In this document: positions 34,324 to 43,740 of the stretch, one piece after another
Layout of the letters: each line of letters begins with the position of its first letter
Numbering within the stretch: position 1 is the first letter of the stretch
Origin: Charina bottae
Taxonomy: Eukaryota > Chordata > Lepidosauria > Squamata > Charinaidae
Assembly (NCBI GenBank): GCA_023362775.1
Contig: JALMGJ010000002.1
Coordinates: forward strand, 60,500,914-60,564,913
Length of the DNA stretch: 64,000 nt
Reading direction: 5' to 3'
Position numbers and translations under genes: made by a program
The notes under the pieces: model-generated
What the model saw: only the letters and a program-made list of their open reading frames with translations
What the model was told of the DNA's origin: nothing
The model's database searches: none

Positions 34324-34753
34324 TGTGGGGTGTTGCTGGCTTTTGGGGTTCCAGGCGCAGATTAATCCAAACAACGTGTTTTAAGGCTAACAATATCTTT
34401 ATTGATAGTTCATAGTTGAATTATACCCATGGTTCAACATTCTGATTGGCTAATGTGGGCTAGGCCATTTTTCAGCTTAACAATGTAGTAACAGCTGTAC
34501 TTACTATAAACCGCCATGAGATGGCGGTGTTGCGCATTGTCTTCCCTTCCGGACACTGTTCCCATGGGACAAGGCAGTTTGGACTGTTATCACTATATTG
34601 TTTTGACTAGCGAAAGTCACACCTGGTGTTTACTGGTAGAATGTTATGGGAAACTGCTTACAGCAGAGGGAATGGAAAAATCCCAATTTACAGGCTAGAA
34701 ATTCACAGTGAAGGAATCCATTCGCTTGAATCCTACATAGAATAACTTTAACA
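34324..34753 (-). repeat. Copia 5' LTR (430 bp, deleted form)
   Basis: Same ends as the 3' LTR. It lacks about 282 bp, and the break falls at a shared TAG (TTGATAGTTCATAG here against TTGGTAG...CATAGTTCATAG in the long copy). The AGGTG duplication follows at 34754-34758. Confidence 0.9.
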
Positions 34754-34758
34754 AGGTG

Positions 34759-36005
34759 GCGTAGTTTTGCACTGGTTCACCTCCTTCCTCCAGGGCTGTT
34801 CCCAATAGGTGGTGATAGGAGATGAGAGATCTGACCCACGACCCCTCTTATGTGGGGTGCCGCAGGGTTCGGTGCTCTCTCCTCTCCTCTCCTGTTTAAC
34901 ATCTATATGAAGCCGCTGGTTGAGATCATCCATCACCACGGGATGAGGTATCATCAATATGCGGATGATACTCAGTTATATATCTCCATCCCGGGTGAAG
35001 TAAGTGATGCAGTCGATGCCCCGTCTCAGTGCCTGGGGGCTGTGGGGGTCTGGATAGGGAACAACAGGCTTCAGCTTAACCCTGGTAAGACGGAGTGGCT
35101 GTGGATTGATGGTCTCTCGGGTTCAAGGAAGTTGTCATCTTTGGTCCTGGATCGGGTAGCACTGCCCCATTCGGAGCCAGTGCGGAACTTGGGGGTCCTC
35201 CTGGACTCACGTCTCCTGTTTGAAGAGCAGGTGGCAGCCATGGCCAGGAGGGCCTTTGCGCAACTTTGAATTGTGCACCAGTTACGCCCCTTCCTGGATC
35301 GGGAGACCCTCTGAACAGTCACTCGTTTCCTTGTCATCTCCCATATAGACTATTGCAATGCGCTCTACATGGGGCTACCCTTGAAGAGTATCCAGAAGCT
35401 CCAACTGGTCCAGAATGCGGCCGCGTGGACAGTTATGGGTGCTGTAAGATCAGCCCATGTAACACCCCTGCTGCGCGAGCTGCATTGGGTACCAGTTTGC
35501 TTCCGGGTCCAATTCAAGGTGTTAGTTATCACCTTTAAAGTCCTACATGGCATGGGACCAGGTTACCTGAGGGACCGTTTCATCCCCAGAACATCAACCC
35601 GCCCCACTCAGTGATGCAGAGAGGGCATGCTACCGACCCCATCAGCAAAAGAGTTTCATCTAGCGAGGTCCAGGAGGTGTGCTTTCTCTGCAGTAGCACC
35701 CGCCCTTTGGAATATCTTGCCCCTGGAGCTGAGGTGGGTTTCTTCACTCCCGACCTTCCGGAAAAACTTGAAGACCTGGTTCTGCCGCTTTGCATGGGAC
35801 AGGAATGCCAATAGTTCCTCTTGGGAGTGGCTGGTGCCATGAAACCCGCCTTATTATTAACATCTTTCTATTTGGATTTTACATGTAATTTATTGTTGTT
35901 GTAATTTTATATTTTTAACTTGTTTGTTGTGAACCGCCACCCAGAGTTCCCTGGTTGGAGGAGATGGGCGGTGATACAAATTTTAAATAAATAAATAAAA
36001 AATAA
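34759..36005 (+). mobile_element. L2-type LINE, RT palm to 3' tail, right of the copia insertion
   Basis: Contains the RT catalytic box (YHQYADDTQLYISIPGE at about 34.95 kb), LQLNPGKTEWLWI, VRNLGVLLDSRLLFEEQVAA, then the C-terminal blocks DYCNALYMGLPLKSIQKLQL, LLRELHWVPVCFRVQF and GMGPGYLRDRFIP. AT-rich UTR and the tail CCCAGAGTTCC...GAGATGGGCGG, then (AATA)n, follow. Several frame changes show that it is dead. This is the best L2 3' half in the window and the reference I used for the other fragments. Confidence 0.9.
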
Positions 36006-37153
36006 AACATTATAATAAAACTTTAAATATACTTAAAGTTGGGTTAATCTATATTTCTCAAAATTGCAAAAGAAAGTTTGATAATAGAAAGTGACTGATA
36101 GATACTCTTGACAAGTTTTCCAGTCAGGGGTTTTTCCCTATCTTTTTCTGTTCAACATTCACCTGGTCGGTAGCTCCTTAAGCTCTTGTGAAGTTTCATC
36201 TGAAATCATTTGAGAAACTTCCTCCTAAAATGTTTTTAAAATAGCCATACTTTCTTTTGTGTTAAGATCAATTACATATATAAGTAGTTTCTAGCATACC
36301 CAGAGGAAGGCTTCAATTGGTCTTTAGAAGAGGTTAAGTTCCTAGGTGGTCTCTGAAAGTACAGCACTTTTAAAGCTCTGACAATGAAAGATTCCCATAA
36401 ATATCAGTGGGGTACTGCCAGCTGAAATGCTCTAAGGGATAGACTATCTACAGATGCCAAGAGGTCACCATTTTATGTGATAAAATCATAGAAATATGTC
36501 ACATAACCTATTCATTGGTGTTGGACAGACTTCAAAAATTATTTGGAGCACAGCACCTCTGTGCTTTCCTTAAAGCAGCCCATCCTTTTCTTTTTCCGGC
36601 TTCTGTGTGAGCCTAAAAAAAAAGGTACTGATGCTTTGAGGACTTTGCTGATTAAAGAAAGGCTACCAAAACTTTGCTGCAAAAATCTGAAGGACCACAG
36701 TTAGAGTTTTCTGTTTTCCTTTCCATGTCTGCATCCCTGATCTTGTCATCCTAAATATGAGTTTTAAACCAGCTGCACCTTTTTATTTCAGCTCTTGCAG
36801 AAGCCTGAGAAAAGACAGACTGCTTTAATGATTAGCAGAGGTGGGCTGTGCTTGCACTCACATGAGTTCCAAAATACTTCTGAGTATCAATAGCCTGATA
36901 TTCATGGGTCTACAGCATCTCTGGAATTTTACATGTGAAATCTGATTTTAATATGTAAATAATCCTTCCCAACCTGATCCATCGGTCTGTACTGTTTCTT
37001 GACTTGCATAGAATGATTTCTTAATCGTATCAATTCATTAAAAAGAGGTCAAACAAAGGGTGAGATTCTATCTACTTGTATCTGATGGCTCAATTGTGAG
37101 TGATTGACATAGGCACTTTTAGGTCAAGGAGAGAGAACCTGTGCCCTTCAAAG
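36006..37153. other. No recognisable gene or repeat
   Basis: Unique-looking AT-rich sequence. No open frame with recognisable motifs. Confidence 0.5.
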
Positions 37154-38292
37154 TCACATACAGAGGTGACTTTTACAGACAAAAACACGGCTGTGCCATG
37201 GGTTCTCCTGTGTCACCCATTGTGGCCAACTTATACATGGAAGAAGTGGAGAAGAAAGCACTCAACACATTCCAGGGAACGGTGCCCACCCACTGGTTTA
37301 GGTATGTGGATGACACCTGGGTCAAAATCAAGGCCCAGGGAGTACAGGCCTTCACGGACCGTATAAACACGATAGATGCCAACATTAGCTTCACCAGAGA
37401 AGACACCAAGGACAACAGACTGGCATTCCTAGACTGTGAAGTCCTCATTGGGACCGGTGGCAAGCTAGAAATAGGGATCTACAGGAAACCCACACACACA
37501 GATCAATATCTGATGTTTGATTCCCACCAGCCATTGCAGCACAAACTAGGAGTCATCAGGATATTGTCACACAGAGCAGAAACCATCCCCACCTCCATGG
37601 ATTCCAAAAAGAATGAAAATCAGCACCTGAGAACAGCTCTGAAGGCCTGTGGATATCCAAATTGGGCCTTCACCAAATCTAAATCTACCAGACCTAAAAC
37701 AGCGACAGATAGGGCTGAGACTCAGAGTAAACGGAAGAACCTGGTCATTCCCTACATGGCTGGCGTGTCTGAAAAAATAAAACGGATATTTGGCAAACAC
37801 CACATACCTGTATATTTCAAACCCACCAACACACTGAGACAGAGGCTTGTACACCCCAAAGATCAAACTCCAAAACACAAGAAAAGCAATGTAGTTTATG
37901 CAATCCAGTGCAGTGAGGAGTGCTCTGAACTCTACATTGGAGAAACCAAACAACTTTTGTACAGGAGGATGGCCCAACACAGGAGAAGTAACACCACAGG
38001 ACCAGAGTCAGCAATTTATCTTCATCTAAAGGAAAAAGGACACGCATTTGAGGACATTAATGTTCACATTTTAGACAGAGAAGATAGGTGGTTTGAGAGA
38101 GGGGTCAAGGAATCCATTTATGCCAACTTGGAAAATCCTTCCTTGAATAGAGGTGGGGGCCTCAGGCATAATCTTTCCCCCATCTTCCTCCCTGCTTTGT
38201 CTTCTGTGCCTAGGAAGATTAAGACCATTTCACAAGCTCAACAGCAGCATGGTGATCTTAACGATCCTCCTTTAGATGATAAAAGGACTTAA
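37154..38292 (+). CDS. PLE reverse transcriptase C-terminal half + GIY-YIG endonuclease (partial, open)
   Basis: An open frame without stops, truncated at the N-terminus. RT motif B is GCAMGSPVSPIVANLYMEE; the catalytic box is YVDD in WFRYVDDTWVKI; a block AFLDCEVL...IYRKPTHTDQYL follows. The GIY-YIG nuclease core is VVYAIQCSEECSELYIGETK with a downstream RRMAQHRRSNTT helix, then FEDINVHILDREDRWFERGV and a catalytic-type Glu in GVKESIYANLENPSLN. The C-terminal tail is basic and Gln-rich. In a live PLE the protein nicks DNA and reverse-transcribes the RNA at the target. It is a few percent different from the 43-47-kb copies, so of slightly different age. Without its N-terminal half it cannot act. 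Confidence 0.9.
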
Positions 38293-38382
38293 AATAACAT
38301 CTCAATATAACCATGACCTAGCCCCAGGGGTAAGGTCACACAGCTACCTAGAAACATATTTAGGACTCCCTTACTAACTTTG

Positions 38383-38431
38383 CTCAGACTGAAGAAGCTC
38401 CTTGGATAAGGAGCGAAACGTTTCCACTGAG
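38383..38431 (+). ncRNA. Hammerhead-ribozyme-like motif in PLE 3' UTR (copy 1)
   Basis: Core box CTGAAGA at 38389-38395; 7-bp stem II GCTCCTT/AAGGAGC (38397-38403 with 38408-38414, loop GGAT); second core box GAAA at 38415-38418; stem I CTCAG (38383-38387) with CTGAG (38427-38431). Stem III would be very short (ACG). Hammerheads with short stem III are known in PLEs. Self-cleavage is inferred. Confidence 0.75.
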
Positions 38432-38504
38432 AAAATAGAAATCCAGTTGACATGATTCAAGCTACAGACAATTCCACCTGGATGACTGAGAACCTTCATA
38501 GACA

Positions 38505-38640
38505 CAACTGTGAGCAGAGCATCATGATCCAGGAATGGGTGCAACTGTCGCACAGCACAAAGTGGTGCAAAGGCCCGCCTAGCCACGACAGCCACCTGCT
38601 CTTCAAGCAGGAGTCATGAGTCCAGAAGTACCCCCATATT
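38505..38640 (-). mobile_element. L2-type LINE fragment abutting the PLE
   Basis: The minus strand reads LLEEQVAVVARRAFAPLC and AVRQLHPFLDHDALLTV, matching LLFEEQVAAMARRAFAQL in the 35.2-kb L2. It begins exactly where the PLE ends, so the PLE may have landed here. Confidence 0.78.
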
Positions 38641-38704
38641 GTGTTAAACTATAATGTTGTTTCTACGTAAAAGACTTAGCCATTTGTGTTTTGTATAACA
38701 TCTC

Positions 38705-39180
38705 AATAGAAGAGAATATACCCAGCTCAGGTTGTACTGTTTGGTTCTTGGTGCCCTCTGAGCTTAACTGTATTCTTGCAGATGTTTTACTACTTCGCTA
38801 GGTAACATCATCAGTGCGAGGGAGACTATGGTTTGCTGTCTGTTTATCTATAGTAGTAGCTTGCCCTGCCACTCTTGGTGGGGATGTGGCTTCCTCCTTG
38901 ATGGCTCCTTGATTAGGGTATTGTTTCCTCCCTGTTTATCTAATGTTTATCTCTATGTGTTTATTGATGGCTGATTTGCCTGGGTGCCAAGCTTCCAGGA
39001 ATTCCCTAGCATTTTTGGATTTGGGTTGTGGAATGTTATGAAATTAAGGATTTTTCGTCATCTCTTCTGACTGCCCGCTGGAGTTAATGGATGCGGTCTG
39101 CCAGTCTTTTACTTGTTCATCCTACATAGTGGCTATTATAATCCTTACATTTTATGTTGTAGATGACTTCTGTTTTTTGT
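38705..39180 (-). mobile_element. Second-family Penelope-like element, 3' part
   Basis: The minus strand has the GIY-YIG core EVIYNIKCKDYNSHYVG (about 39.13-39.18 kb), broken frames, then KSKNAREFLEAWHPGKSAIN and a UTR with a hammerhead-like remnant near 38775-38815. Related to the pieces at 28.5-28.98 kb rather than to the 37-kb family. Confidence 0.75.
38775..38815 (-). ncRNA. Eroded hammerhead-like motif (second PLE family)
   Basis: The minus strand reads CTGATGATGTTACC, a loop, then AGTAGTAAAACATCTGC. The CTGATGA box is intact, but the GAAA box appears as TAAAA, so a key G is probably lost. Confidence 0.45.
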
Positions 39181-39284
39181 TGTCTGGTTACTAGGTCTTT
39201 TAGTTTGCTTGTTGATTATCTCATATATCTTCTCTAATTAATCAATAAAATCCCTCCAAAATATCCTGAGCAAACCAGTAACCA

Positions 39285-39322
39285 GAGGGAAAAAAGACAG
39301 GCGTCATCTACAACATACAAAG
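39285..39322 (+). mobile_element. Tiny PLE GIY-YIG scrap
   Basis: Reads KKTGVIYNIQ, in the opposite direction to the PLE piece just before it. Confidence 0.5.
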
Positions 39323-40149
39323 AAGGTCATTTGATGGAAGATTCCCAAGCTAGCACTGATTCCTGAATGCCAAAAGTTGCTTGGTTTGAACAACATAGGA
39401 TTGCTCCTGCATCTTGTGGGAAATTTGGCATCACTGCTGAATTTATATTGGAAGCTGAGCTTGGTGAAATAGTTCTACAACCCTGGAGAATGAGATAATA
39501 ATTCCAGACCTGGAAATAACATTTGCAATTGCACTCACAAAAATGATTTTAGTCTGCAGCTAGCCAATCTTTCCAACAGAATTGACAACATTGTCTCTCT
39601 GTACATATTAAGAAGCAGAGAGGCATCAATCTTCAATCTTCAAAGCTGCTTGACTGGAACCTTAGAATAAAAGAAATCCTTTTTTTAAGAATGAAAGAAA
39701 ACATTGCAGCATTATTCTTCAATTTTTTCATACATCTCTCTAGCATTCTTTACTATAATTCATATGTTAATTGCAACAGCACAATAGTATGATTTGTGCA
39801 CACACAAATTAAGCAGTCCTGCTATAACCAATTAGTCTAACAATGTAACTTATATCTGTTTACTCAGAAGTTAACCTTGCTTTGTTTGGTGGTGTTTAGA
39901 ATTCTGCGCACTTAGTAGAATCAGCTGTATCACACACAGTAGGATATTTCTCTTGTCCATTAATCTAATACTCAGTTATGCAAGAACAATTTACTTCCAT
40001 TAATTACTTGCAACAAATCCAGTAATTAATCATTATCACAGCTGCATTACAATATTGTTTCCCTTTTAACCAAGGAGTTAATAACTTAATTAAATGATTT
40101 AACTTTTCCAGCACTATATTATTTCATTACAGAATAAACAAACAACAAT
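39323..40149. other. No recognisable gene or repeat
   Basis: AT-rich unique sequence; nothing supported. Confidence 0.5.
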
Positions 40150-40745
40150 ACATTTGAAGACCACTTGGTCCAAAAGGTAGCAGTTTGTGTCCTGACTGGC
40201 CCTAGCCGCTATGGTCAACTAGTACTGTATTTTGTACCTGTAATTGGTAACCAATGCAGGGCCCGTATTTTGCAATTCAAAATGCTAGTTTTAATTTATA
40301 AAGCCATGTGTGGTTTGGCCCCTAGGTACCTTAAGGACTTCCTACTCCAACAGAGTTGACCTGTTCAAAATCCCTCTAGGAAAAGCTGCTTGCGGTGCCC
40401 TATTTTGTGAGGGTCTGAAGTCAGGAGATGCTGCTGTTCTATTATGTCCCCTATACTTTGGAACAGCCTCCCTCCAGAAAGTAGGCTGGCTCCTTCTGTG
40501 ATGGCTTTCTAGAAGGTAGTGAAGTTCAAAGTCTTCCAGAGGGCGTTTGGGGAATGCATCTGTGCCATCTGAAACTGGATTTTATCGGTTAATTGATCAA
40601 ATTATTGATATTGTGTACTACTCCTTATAGTTTCATTTTGATTCAGTTGATAATGTAGAGGTTTTATTGTGCTTTACATTATTGTAAGGCCCTGCAAGTC
40701 AATCATGATTCAGTGGCATAGAAACTGGAAAACTAAGAAAATAAA
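40150..40745 (+). mobile_element. L2-type LINE 3' fragment (divergent subfamily)
   Basis: Frames give LVQKVAVCVLTGPSRYG, QFKMLVLIYKAMCGLAPRYL and KDFLLQQS. Then come a block like LCPLYFGTASLQK and a UTR ending in GAAAATAAATAGG. Same subfamily style as the fragment at 22.4 kb. Confidence 0.75.
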
Positions 40746-41179
40746 TAGGATCTCTTTCTGAGTAAACTTCTATAGCATATGACTCTGTTGTAAATGTCAT
40801 GCCACATACTCATATGTAGCTAGATAATGCTCGTGCAGTGAATATCTTTACTTAGTCTTAGTGCAATAATAAGATTTGGGATTAGCCTGGATAATCTGGA
40901 AATCCCTCCCAATGCTGTAAATAGAATGCAGGAAAGGGTTAACTGCTCCAGTTAGTCAAATGTCCTAGACAGAACTTGTTGGGCTACCAAACTAGACCAC
41001 TCAGAAAGCGCTTCAACCCTGATAAGTGTGATTTGACTTGGCCATTGCTGAGCTAGCATTGTACAAATGACAGTCAACTGGTATCTTTGGTAGGTATGGC
41101 TTTTTTTTAACATTAACATGATTCAATGACTTTAGTTCTATATCTATATGTTTTATACAAGAATACCTTAGGGTGAGAT

Positions 41180-41240
41180 GTGTAGATTTATTTATTTACT
41201 ATTTAAATTTATATGACCGCCCATCTCCCCCAACGGGGAC
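41180..41240 (-). mobile_element. L2 tail scrap
   Basis: Complement of GAGATGGGCGGTCATATAAA plus TAAATAAATAAA. Confidence 0.7.
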
Positions 41241-42118
41241 TCTTGTTATTGTTATTACTCTTTCAGAATACTAAGTGGCATATTGGGGATTTGTTTTTGG
41301 CTTTTGCCTTTAATTAATAAAAACAACAACAAAAGAGAAAGAAAACAAGAAATATATACACACACACAAATTATTACACAGAAGTTTCAATAAAGGATGA
41401 CCATATTTCATTATAATAATTCATACATAGTCTAGTCTTTAATCTGCTGAGTAATTGGAGCCATGAATTTATTTTTTAATATTAAAGATGAAGTCTCTTA
41501 GCCATAAGAAGAATGTAAAGAATCTTGTTTTTATTGTCCAGATGTTAGTTTTTTTGTAGTAGGCATGTATTTCAAAAGAGTATGGACATCTGAAAATATT
41601 GAAGTCTATCTTAAAGTCAAATTAATATATCTAATTACTTCTTCACAGAATATAATAAGAGTTCCCCTTAAGGTCATAGAAATGTGAATAATAAATAAAT
41701 AAATAATGACTTTAAGACCACACAAAATCATGTTTTGTTGTCTATTGTGACATGGCAACTCCAGCTTAGATTAATATGTAGACCACTATTGCATGGCAAT
41801 CCAAAATCCAAAATAATCTTTGAACTGCTTGCATAGGGTTCAAAAATAACAAAAGGAAAGTATCCATATGCATTGAAAAATATTGTCATTATTATTTCTT
41901 TTTTAAAAAAAAAACTTAATATTTTGTAGTCCTGTATATATACAGCAATATAATTATATAACTGTTAGCTAAAAAACTATCTAGTTTAAAATAGAAACCT
42001 AACCTGTTATATACAACAGGAACCAGATAAGAAACATGAAAATAAAAAAAAAGAGTAACACCTATACTAAACTACCTAGTGGGGGGGAAAAAACCCTAGA
42101 AGGCAGAAAAAGGAAAAC
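41241..42118. other. AT-rich sequence, no supported feature
   Basis: Long A/T runs, a short (CA)n near 41357 and scattered poly(A). It may be old LINE 3' UTR, but I see no diagnostic motif. Confidence 0.4.
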
Positions 42119-42132
42119 TAAAAGCAACTAAA

Positions 42133-42307
42133 AAAAAAGCACAGCCACCCTAGAAACATATTTAAGGATTCCCTTACTAACTTTGCTCAGACTGAAGAAG
42201 CTTCTTGGATAAGGAGCGAAACGTTTCCACTGAGAAAATAGAAATCCAGTTGACATGATTCAAGCTACAGACTGTTCCACCTGGATGACTGAGAACCTTC
42301 ATCGACA
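42133..42307 (+). mobile_element. Solo 175-bp PLE 3' unit with hammerhead motif and 14-bp TSD
   Basis: Contains only the last about 170 bp of the PLE 3' UTR, from CAGCCACCCTAGAAACATAT to GAACCTTCATCGACA. It is flanked by the 14-bp direct repeat TAAAAGCAACTAAA at 42119-42132 and 42308-42321. Non-coding. Confidence 0.88.
42186..42234 (+). ncRNA. Hammerhead-ribozyme-like motif (copy 2)
   Basis: CTGAAGA at 42192-42198; stem II GCTTCTT/AAGGAGC (one G-U pair); GAAA at 42218-42221; stem I CTCAG/CTGAG at 42186-42190 and 42230-42234. Confidence 0.72.
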
Positions 42308-42433
42308 TAAAAGCAACTAAACAAAAAATTCCTTCCTCCCTCCCCACTTCTCTGTAAAATTAGACACAATAAATTGGTACATATCTCTGTCTAACAGCAT
42401 AGAAAAGGCTATCTTGGAATCTAAATGGGGATT

Positions 42434-42829
42434 CCTGTTGTTCAGTCATTTAGTCATGTCTGACTCTTCGTGACCTCACGGACCATAGCACGCCAGGCCT
42501 TCCTGTCCTCCACTGTCTCCCGGAGTTTACTCAGATTCATGTTCATTACATCAGTGATGCTATCTAACCATCTCATCCTCTGCCGTCCCCTTCTCCTTTT
42601 GCCTTCAGTCTTTCCCAGCATCAGGGTCTTTTCCAGTGAGTCCTCTCTTCGCATTAGGTGGCCAAAGTATTTGAGCTTCAGCTTCAGTATCTATCCTTCC
42701 AATGAGCAGTCAGGGTTGATTTCCTTTAGGATTGACTGGTTTGACCTCCTTGCAGTCCAAGGGACTCTTAAGTGTCTTCTCCAGCACCACAGTTCGAAAG
42801 CATCAATTCTTCGGCACTCAGCCTTCCGG
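42434..42829 (-). mobile_element. Bov-B LINE 3' end fragment
   Basis: On the minus strand it encodes AECRRIDAFELWCWRRHLRV, NQSILKEINPDCSLEG and HLMRREDSLEKTLMLGKTEG, then the terminal CTGAACAAC-type tail. At the 5' side the Bov-B sequence ends next to small GGATTCGTAGA duplications (42830-42860). Confidence 0.92.
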
Positions 42830-42860
42830 GGATTCGTAGAAGCCCTTAGAAGGATTCGTA

Positions 42861-43546
42861 GAATGGCAGCAGATTTAGACTTTTTAAAATATCTCTTTGC
42901 TGACATCTAGAGATCCTCCATATTTTTGCAGCCCAGATATGATGGCTGTAGGCAGTATCTGTTGGAGTTAATGTACATTATGAAATTTCCTCTCAGCCTG
43001 AAATATGTGTGTTCATGAAGCCTATATTTTTCAAATGCCACAAGCCTCAAATATATCACTCCAAGGAAGCCACAGTCAAAATCTTGTATTATATTTTGAT
43101 TCATAATGTCACAGCAAGGAGGACTGGCCTGCAAGGGAGCCAGTGGACTTGATCAAGACAAAGACTTTTTCTCCTTCAGCAGTAGTTGTTTGCGTTTGTT
43201 AAATTAATAGGAATTTATTTTTATCCTGCATTTCAAACTTCCTCAAAGATCAAGGCAGGCATGAAAAAGAATCTTCAGAGGAAGATAGCAACAACAGCCA
43301 ATTTTCCTTTATTCTGTCAAAGAATACACTGGAATATTATGGCTGTATTAAAAGGCCAGAGGCCAATGCCAGTTACGCAACAAACATTCAGCTGTTCTGA
43401 GCATTGTAATATCATGTATTGGAAGAAAAGACACGCACAGACACAATTACCCTGCTCTCAAGTTGTAGTAAAGAGAACGCCATCAGCACCTTGTAATGGA
43501 AAATCTTCCCAAAACAGAACACAGCCATTTGAGACTTGATCTCAAT
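42861..43546. other. No recognisable gene or repeat
   Basis: Unique sequence that provided the target for the PLE composite. Confidence 0.5.
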
Positions 43547-43559
43547 TGTCTTTAAACAG
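43547..43559 (+). repeat. 13-bp target-site duplication, left
   Basis: TGTCTTTAAACAG, identical at 47528-47540. It brackets the whole inverted PLE composite. Confidence 0.93.
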
Positions 43560-43596
43560 TCTGTGGCTTGAATCATGTCAACTGGATTTCTATTTT

Positions 43597-43645
43597 CTTA
43601 GTGGAAACGTTTCACTCCTTATCCAAGGAGCTTCTTCAGTCTGAG
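43597..43645 (-). ncRNA. Hammerhead-ribozyme-like motif (copy 3, left outer end)
   Basis: Minus strand: CTCAG, A, CTGAAGA (43633-43639), stem II GCTCCTT/AAGGAGT, GAAA (43610-43613), then CTAAG, giving one mismatch in stem I. Mirror image of copy 4. Confidence 0.7.
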
Positions 43646-43740
43646 TAAAGTTAGTAAGGGAATCCTTAAATATGTTTCTAGGCTGGCTGTGTGACCTTGC
43701 ACCTGGGGCTAGGTCATGGTTATTTTTGAGATGTTTGTTT

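Larger units (their letters stand above)
29459..34753 (-). mobile_element. Ty1/copia LTR retrotransposon inserted in an L2 LINE
   Basis: Full structure on the minus strand: 5' LTR 34324-34753, primer-binding site at about 34303-34323, gag-pol remnants from 34210 down to 30253, a polypurine tract (GGAAGGGG, complement at 30174-30181), and 3' LTR 29459-30173. The LTRs start TGTTAAAG and end CCCCACA on the minus strand (the outer end of the 3' LTR carries one change). Domain order protease-integrase-RT-RNase H is diagnostic of Ty1/copia (Pseudoviridae-type). By eye the LTRs differ at roughly a dozen of about 430 shared positions, so the insertion is fairly recent but not new. Confidence 0.93.
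37154..38504 (+). mobile_element. Penelope-like element, 5'-truncated
   Basis: Coding from inside the RT to the end of GIY-YIG, then a 3' UTR of about 210 bp containing a hammerhead-like motif and ending ATGACTGAGAACCTTCATAG, then ACA. The 42-kb and 43-47-kb copies end at the same point. The 5' truncation falls at a TCACATACAGAGGTGAC motif that is internal to the complete copies. Confidence 0.92.
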
